The notes beneath the pieces were generated by a model. It made no database searches. It worked only from the letters and a program-made list of their open reading frames with translations, and was not told the DNA's origin. From CAMTWZ01 sp964412365 (lineage in GTDB: Bacteria; Bacteroidota; Rhodothermia; Balneolales; HLUCCA01): 8,286 bases of DNA. The stretch is taken from the NCBI GenBank assembly GCA_964412365.1, contig CAYPOI010000096.1:1-8286 (forward strand), given 5' to 3'. Both the position numbers and the translations under genes were made by a program. Positions within the stretch are counted from its first letter, which is position 1, and every line of letters begins with the position of its first letter. Below are positions 5,915 to 8,286 of this stretch, one piece after another.

Positions 5915-5977
5915 CTTCTTACCTCGCGCATCGCGCAATACCTCTTCATTCAACATTTAAAATTCAACATTTAAAAT
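5915..5977 (-). repeat. Composite heptad module following the second GT-C gene (9 units)
   Basis: Nine heptads in register, read on the minus strand: ATTTTAA (containing the GT-C stop), ATGTTGA, ATTTTAA, ATGTTGA, ATGAAGA, GGTATTG, CGCGATG, CGCGAGG and TAAGAAG, leading into GGCCTTGACA. It matches the module after pcm word for word apart from whole-heptad losses. Its TTGA words are complementary to the TTCAAC words just ahead of the exosortase start, so the spacer transcript could fold back on itself. Confidence 0.85.
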
Positions 5978-7449
5978 TGTACGTCCCAGACACCCAGTCC
6001 GTACTCGTACTTTGCGATGAGAACGCCATTTTCCGGAGCTCGAAACCCGATCACAACCCTCGCATCCTGCGGATTCTCATTGCCGAACCACTTGTTCACC
6101 TCGAAACCGCCATCGATCTCGGATGCCGGCACACCCCCATCCATCAGAAATTCCACGGCGGCCCAACGTTCGCGGTTCACATCCAGATACTGCCTTGTTC
6201 CGAGGATCGAATACGCCGCCATGATGCTGATGAGGACCCAACTGGTGATGCGGGCGCGTCTAGATGCGGATGACGATTCCGGCGCCATCACCCATAAGGC
6301 GAACGGGACGAGCAGCAGAAAATACCGGTCGAAGAAAAACTGGTTGATGAGGATGAACAGCGTGAAGCCGACCATCACCACCACTCCCCAGCGGATGATT
6401 GGTGCGGATTGGGGATCGCGAAGGGCGTTCCATACGGCGACGGCCAGCACACTCCCCCCCGCCGCGCCCATCCCCTGTAGCCAAACACCCATCCATGGCC
6501 ACGGACTCTCAAAGCCGTTCCCCCCGGTCATCAAAATGGGACCTATTCCCCATCCGAACAGCAGATTTCCGTCGTGGGTCATGGGGAAACGGCCCCACGT
6601 GAGTCCGAACAAGACGACCGTGATCCCTGCGAAGACCCACCACGGCGCCGAGTTCCAATGCCGGCGCCACGCCAGCGGAAGCACCGGAAACGTGAACAGC
6701 CCCACATACACCCCCACCAACGCCGCGTTGGCGCCCATCCGAGCCAGCGGACGTTCATGGCCCAGAATCCATAGCAGGTCCCCGAGCGTGTTGTAATTCC
6801 CCGAAATCACCCCGAAATGGGACATGATCACCGAATACGCCGCCAAAACCGCGATCAAGGCAACGGACAGCACAAGGGGCCGGCGCAGAGGCGCATGATA
6901 TGCGCCTCCATGAAAAGACGCCACAACCACCCACGACAACCCCAATCCCACCCCCGTTTGCCGCGTGAGGGTGGCCAGAACGGCGAATACCGTGCCCCAT
7001 CCCCATTTTTCCCGGACGAGCAGGTCCATCGACACGAGAAACAGAATCACGAACAGAACATCCGTCATGAACGTGAAGGAAAGAGAAAAGAAGAGGGGGT
7101 TGAATAACAGAGACGCATGATATGCGTCTCGATGCGCATGATATGTGCCTCCGTGAGCATGGCGCGCCCACACCATCCACACAAACACCACCCCCAGCGT
7201 CACGAACCGCAACGCCGTGTGCGAAAATCCCACCCATTCCGTCACCCCGATGCCGAGCAGAATATGGGTGAGTTGGGTCATCGCCGCCCAGTCATTGAAC
7301 TTGAACACGCCTCCATCCACCCAATTGCGCACGTTCAGCGCGTAGCTCCAGTCGTCGTTCAGGGGGAAGTTCCCGATCGGATTCACCACAACCACGGCCG
7401 CGAGCCACATCAGCGGCAGCAGCCATCGCGACTCACTCCAAGATGCCAT
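5971..7449 (-). CDS. Second GT39/ArnT-like polytopic membrane glycosyltransferase
   Basis: 492 residues, about eleven hydrophobic segments and a soluble C-terminal tail. After the first segment comes NDDWSYAL (31-38) with D32 and D33, the place of the catalytic aspartate in GT-C enzymes. FFDRYFLLLVPFAL (372-385) matches the last-segment region, and IDGGFEVNKWFG (445-456) is a motif I associate with the tails of ArnT-like proteins. It should transfer a sugar from a polyprenyl-phosphate donor at the outer face of the membrane; the acceptor is unknown. The ATG at 7449 is preferred over 7503 because the added residues are hydrophilic and read from the GT2 gene. The chosen start overlaps that gene by 17 nt, suggesting translational coupling with a donor-making partner. 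Odd: residues 100-113 and 181-188 are encoded by 21-bp palindromes. The last codon and stop lie in a heptad. Confidence 0.82.
   Translation of the reverse strand: MASWSESRWLLPLMWLAAVVVVNPIGNFPLNDDWSYALNVRNWVDGGVFKFNDWAAMTQLTHILLGIGVTEWVGFSHTALRFVTLGVVFVWMVWARHAHGGTYHAHRDAYHASLLFNPLFFSLSFTFMTDVLFVILFLVSMDLLVREKWGWGTVFAVLATLTRQTGVGLGLSWVVVASFHGGAYHAPLRRPLVLSVALIAVLAAYSVIMSHFGVISGNYNTLGDLLWILGHERPLARMGANAALVGVYVGLFTFPVLPLAWRRHWNSAPWWVFAGITVVLFGLTWGRFPMTHDGNLLFGWGIGPILMTGGNGFESPWPWMGVWLQGMGAAGGSVLAVAVWNALRDPQSAPIIRWGVVVMVGFTLFILINQFFFDRYFLLLVPFALWVMAPESSSASRRARITSWVLISIMAAYSILGTRQYLDVNRERWAAVEFLMDGGVPASEIDGGFEVNKWFGNENPQDARVVIGFRAPENGVLIAKYEYGLGVWDVQF
6888..6908. repeat. 21-bp palindrome inside the second GT-C gene
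   Basis: GAGGCGCAT (6888-6896) and its perfect complement ATGCGCCTC (6900-6908) flank a GAT loop. It encodes GAYHAP-type residues (181-188) in a loop between hydrophobic segments. Close relatives lie at 7110-7151. Confidence 0.85.
7110..7151. repeat. Tandem pair of 21-bp palindromes inside the second GT-C gene
   Basis: Unit one (7110-7130) has perfect 9-nt arms, GAGACGCAT and ATGCGTCTC, around GAT. Unit two (7131-7151) has the same design with two arm mismatches. Together they add 14 codons in frame (residues 100-113), each giving an AYHA or TYHA motif, in a loop between two hydrophobic segments. All three palindromes of this gene are read in the same codon phase. Confidence 0.85.
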
Positions 7450-8158
7450 ATCGCACCCAATTCCATTTGTGTAGCCGGTAACGGAGCGCGGTATGCAGCA
7501 CACCGAGTCCGTACGTCACCGAGCGGCGGAAATTGATCGACGACGCATCGTCGAAATACTTCGTCGGGCAACTGATTTCCCCGAAACGCATCCCTTTATG
7601 CTGCAATTGGGCCAGGATTTCGTTGTCGAAGATGAAATCATCCGAATTCTTGTGATAATCGACCGATTCGAGGGCTTTCCGGCTGTAAGCGCGATAACCG
7701 GTGTGGTATTCGGAGAGTTTTTGTCCGAGCAGGATGTTTTCGATGAGCGTCAGCACCCGATTCGCCACGTATTTATAGACCGGCATTCCGCCCGCAACCG
7801 CATCCTGCGCCAAGATGCGCGACGCCAGGCACACATCATACACGCCCGAAGAGATCATCGCGGACATCGCCGTCACGAGCTTGGGCTCATATTGATAATC
7901 GGGATGGAGCATCACCACGATATCCGCCCCGCGCGACAACGCGATGTCGTAACAACTTTTCTGATTCGCGCCATATCCCTTGTTCGCTTCGTGGCGGACG
8001 CAATGAATGCCGAGCTCCTGAGCTAGGGCGAACGTGTCATCCGCGCTATGATCGTCGACCAGAACCACATCATGCACCACATCCATCGGGATGGCGGCGA
8101 CCGTGGCACGCAAGGTTTTCGCGGCGTTGTATGCGGGAAGGATGACGGTGAGGCGCAA
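7433..8158 (-). CDS. GT2 glycosyltransferase, DPM1-like
   Basis: A soluble GT-A fold enzyme of 241 residues. It begins with LTVILPAYNAAKTL (3-16), then VDDHSADDT (34-42), the nucleotide-binding strand and acidic loop, NKGYGANQKSCYDIAL (59-74), and HPDYQYEP (85-92), which takes the place of the DXD-type metal site. EYHTGYRAYSRKAL (150-163) and the acidic DDFIFDNEI (173-181) match the DPM1-like subgroup, which moves a hexose from a nucleotide sugar to a polyprenyl phosphate on the cytoplasmic side. The sugar cannot be told. There is no membrane segment. No ATG lies ahead of the first strand, so TTG at 8158 is taken as start; the leader is C/A-rich heptad repeat with no Shine-Dalgarno. The gene overlaps the GT-C gene downstream, fitting a donor-maker and donor-user pair. 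Confidence 0.88.
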   Translation of the reverse strand: MRLTVILPAYNAAKTLRATVAAIPMDVVHDVVLVDDHSADDTFALAQELGIHCVRHEANKGYGANQKSCYDIALSRGADIVVMLHPDYQYEPKLVTAMSAMISSGVYDVCLASRILAQDAVAGGMPVYKYVANRVLTLIENILLGQKLSEYHTGYRAYSRKALESVDYHKNSDDFIFDNEILAQLQHKGMRFGEISCPTKYFDDASSINFRRSVTYGLGVLHTALRYRLHKWNWVRYGILE

Positions 8159-8159
8159 A

Positions 8160-8208
8160 CTTGTTTGTGGTTGGCTGTTTGTTGTTGGTTGTTTGTGGTG
8201 CGAAGAGA
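8160..8208 (-). repeat. GTTGTTT/GTGGTTG heptads forming the GT2 leader
   Basis: Seven heptads in register on the plus strand: CTTGTTT, GTGGTTG, GCTGTTT, GTTGTTG, GTTGTTT, GTGGTGC and GAAGAGA. Read as the GT2 leader they are C/A-rich and almost free of G. The GGTGCGAAG junction recurs at 5885-5893. Confidence 0.8.
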
Positions 8209-8242
8209 AGATAAGAAGGTAGACGGATGACGGTGGGAGTCT

Positions 8243-8284
8243 TCAATTAACTGTGTCATCTTTTAAAAGCCGGTCTTCAAAATA
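8243..8284 (-). CDS. Possible 3' end of an upstream gene (13 codons and stop)
   Basis: Read on the minus strand from 8284, one frame gives YFEDRLLKDDTVN and a TGA stop. The charged, ordinary composition would suit a protein C-terminus, and the spacer repeats begin only after it, as they do after other genes here. Thirteen codons open by chance is common, and another frame also runs for seven codons before a stop, so this is a weak suggestion only. Confidence 0.2.
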   Translation of the reverse strand, partial: YFEDRLLKDDTVN

Positions 8285-8286
8285 AG

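Noticed and set aside
5136..5977. Exosortase gene flanked by inverted repeats as a transposon
   Set aside because: There is no transposase or target duplication, the flanks are the general heptad modules of this genome, and similar words lie in other spacers.
7450..7503. Longer start of the second GT-C gene
   Set aside because: The added 18 residues overlap the GT2 coding region and are not part of the membrane domain; the ATG at 7449 sits just ahead of the first segment.
8023..8259. Minus-strand open frame starting with MTQLIEDSH ahead of the GT2 gene
   Set aside because: It runs through the heptad leader and then out of frame through the GT2 gene; composition is that of a shadow frame.

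Overview
This window looks like a chromosome segment of a fairly GC-rich member of the Bacteroidota. That is inferred from the gene families, from the near absence of Shine-Dalgarno motifs ahead of the starts, and from the dense heptameric repeats in the spacers. No rRNA or other marker gene is present to fix the taxon. I see no tRNA, rRNA, CRISPR array or transposase, and no promoter that I would defend.

Layout: the 3' third of a monomeric NADP isocitrate dehydrogenase gene (1-744, +) converges on a DUF368/PopT-type undecaprenyl-phosphate translocase gene (760-1686, -). A divergent spacer leads to galE (1809-2789, +), a GT39-like membrane glycosyltransferase (2803-4158, +) and pcm, an L-isoaspartyl methyltransferase (4499-5134, +). 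These converge on a minus-strand set read from the right edge: a DPM1-like GT2 glycosyltransferase (7433-8158), a second GT39-like membrane glycosyltransferase (5971-7449, overlapping the GT2 gene by 17 nt) and an exosortase-family protein (5280-5828). A few codons at the right edge may be the end of another minus-strand gene.

Functional theme (inference): several genes fit lipid-carrier-based glycosylation of the cell surface. GalE supplies UDP-galactose, the GT2 enzyme could charge a polyprenyl phosphate with a sugar, the two GT-C enzymes would use such donors on the outer face of the membrane, PopT would return the carrier lipid, and the exosortase would process proteins exported to the same surface. 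No exosortase substrate with a sorting tail is seen here.

The most striking content is the repeats. Almost every spacer is built from short words with a 7-bp period: TTGAATG, GATTCCC, CGAGGTG, AACTGAA, GTTGTTT, GTGTATG. An 8-bp array, CTTCATCT, lies ahead of pcm. The words are polar in several spacers: TTGAA words follow stop codons, and their complement TTCAA precedes starts. Two genes carry the same composite module right after the stop codon, and the copies differ by whole heptads. The words also reach into proteins: a 7-residue segment inside GalE, the N-terminus of the first GT-C enzyme, and the last 20 residues of the exosortase. A second class, 21-bp palindromes equal to seven codons, lies inside both GT-C genes at predicted loops.
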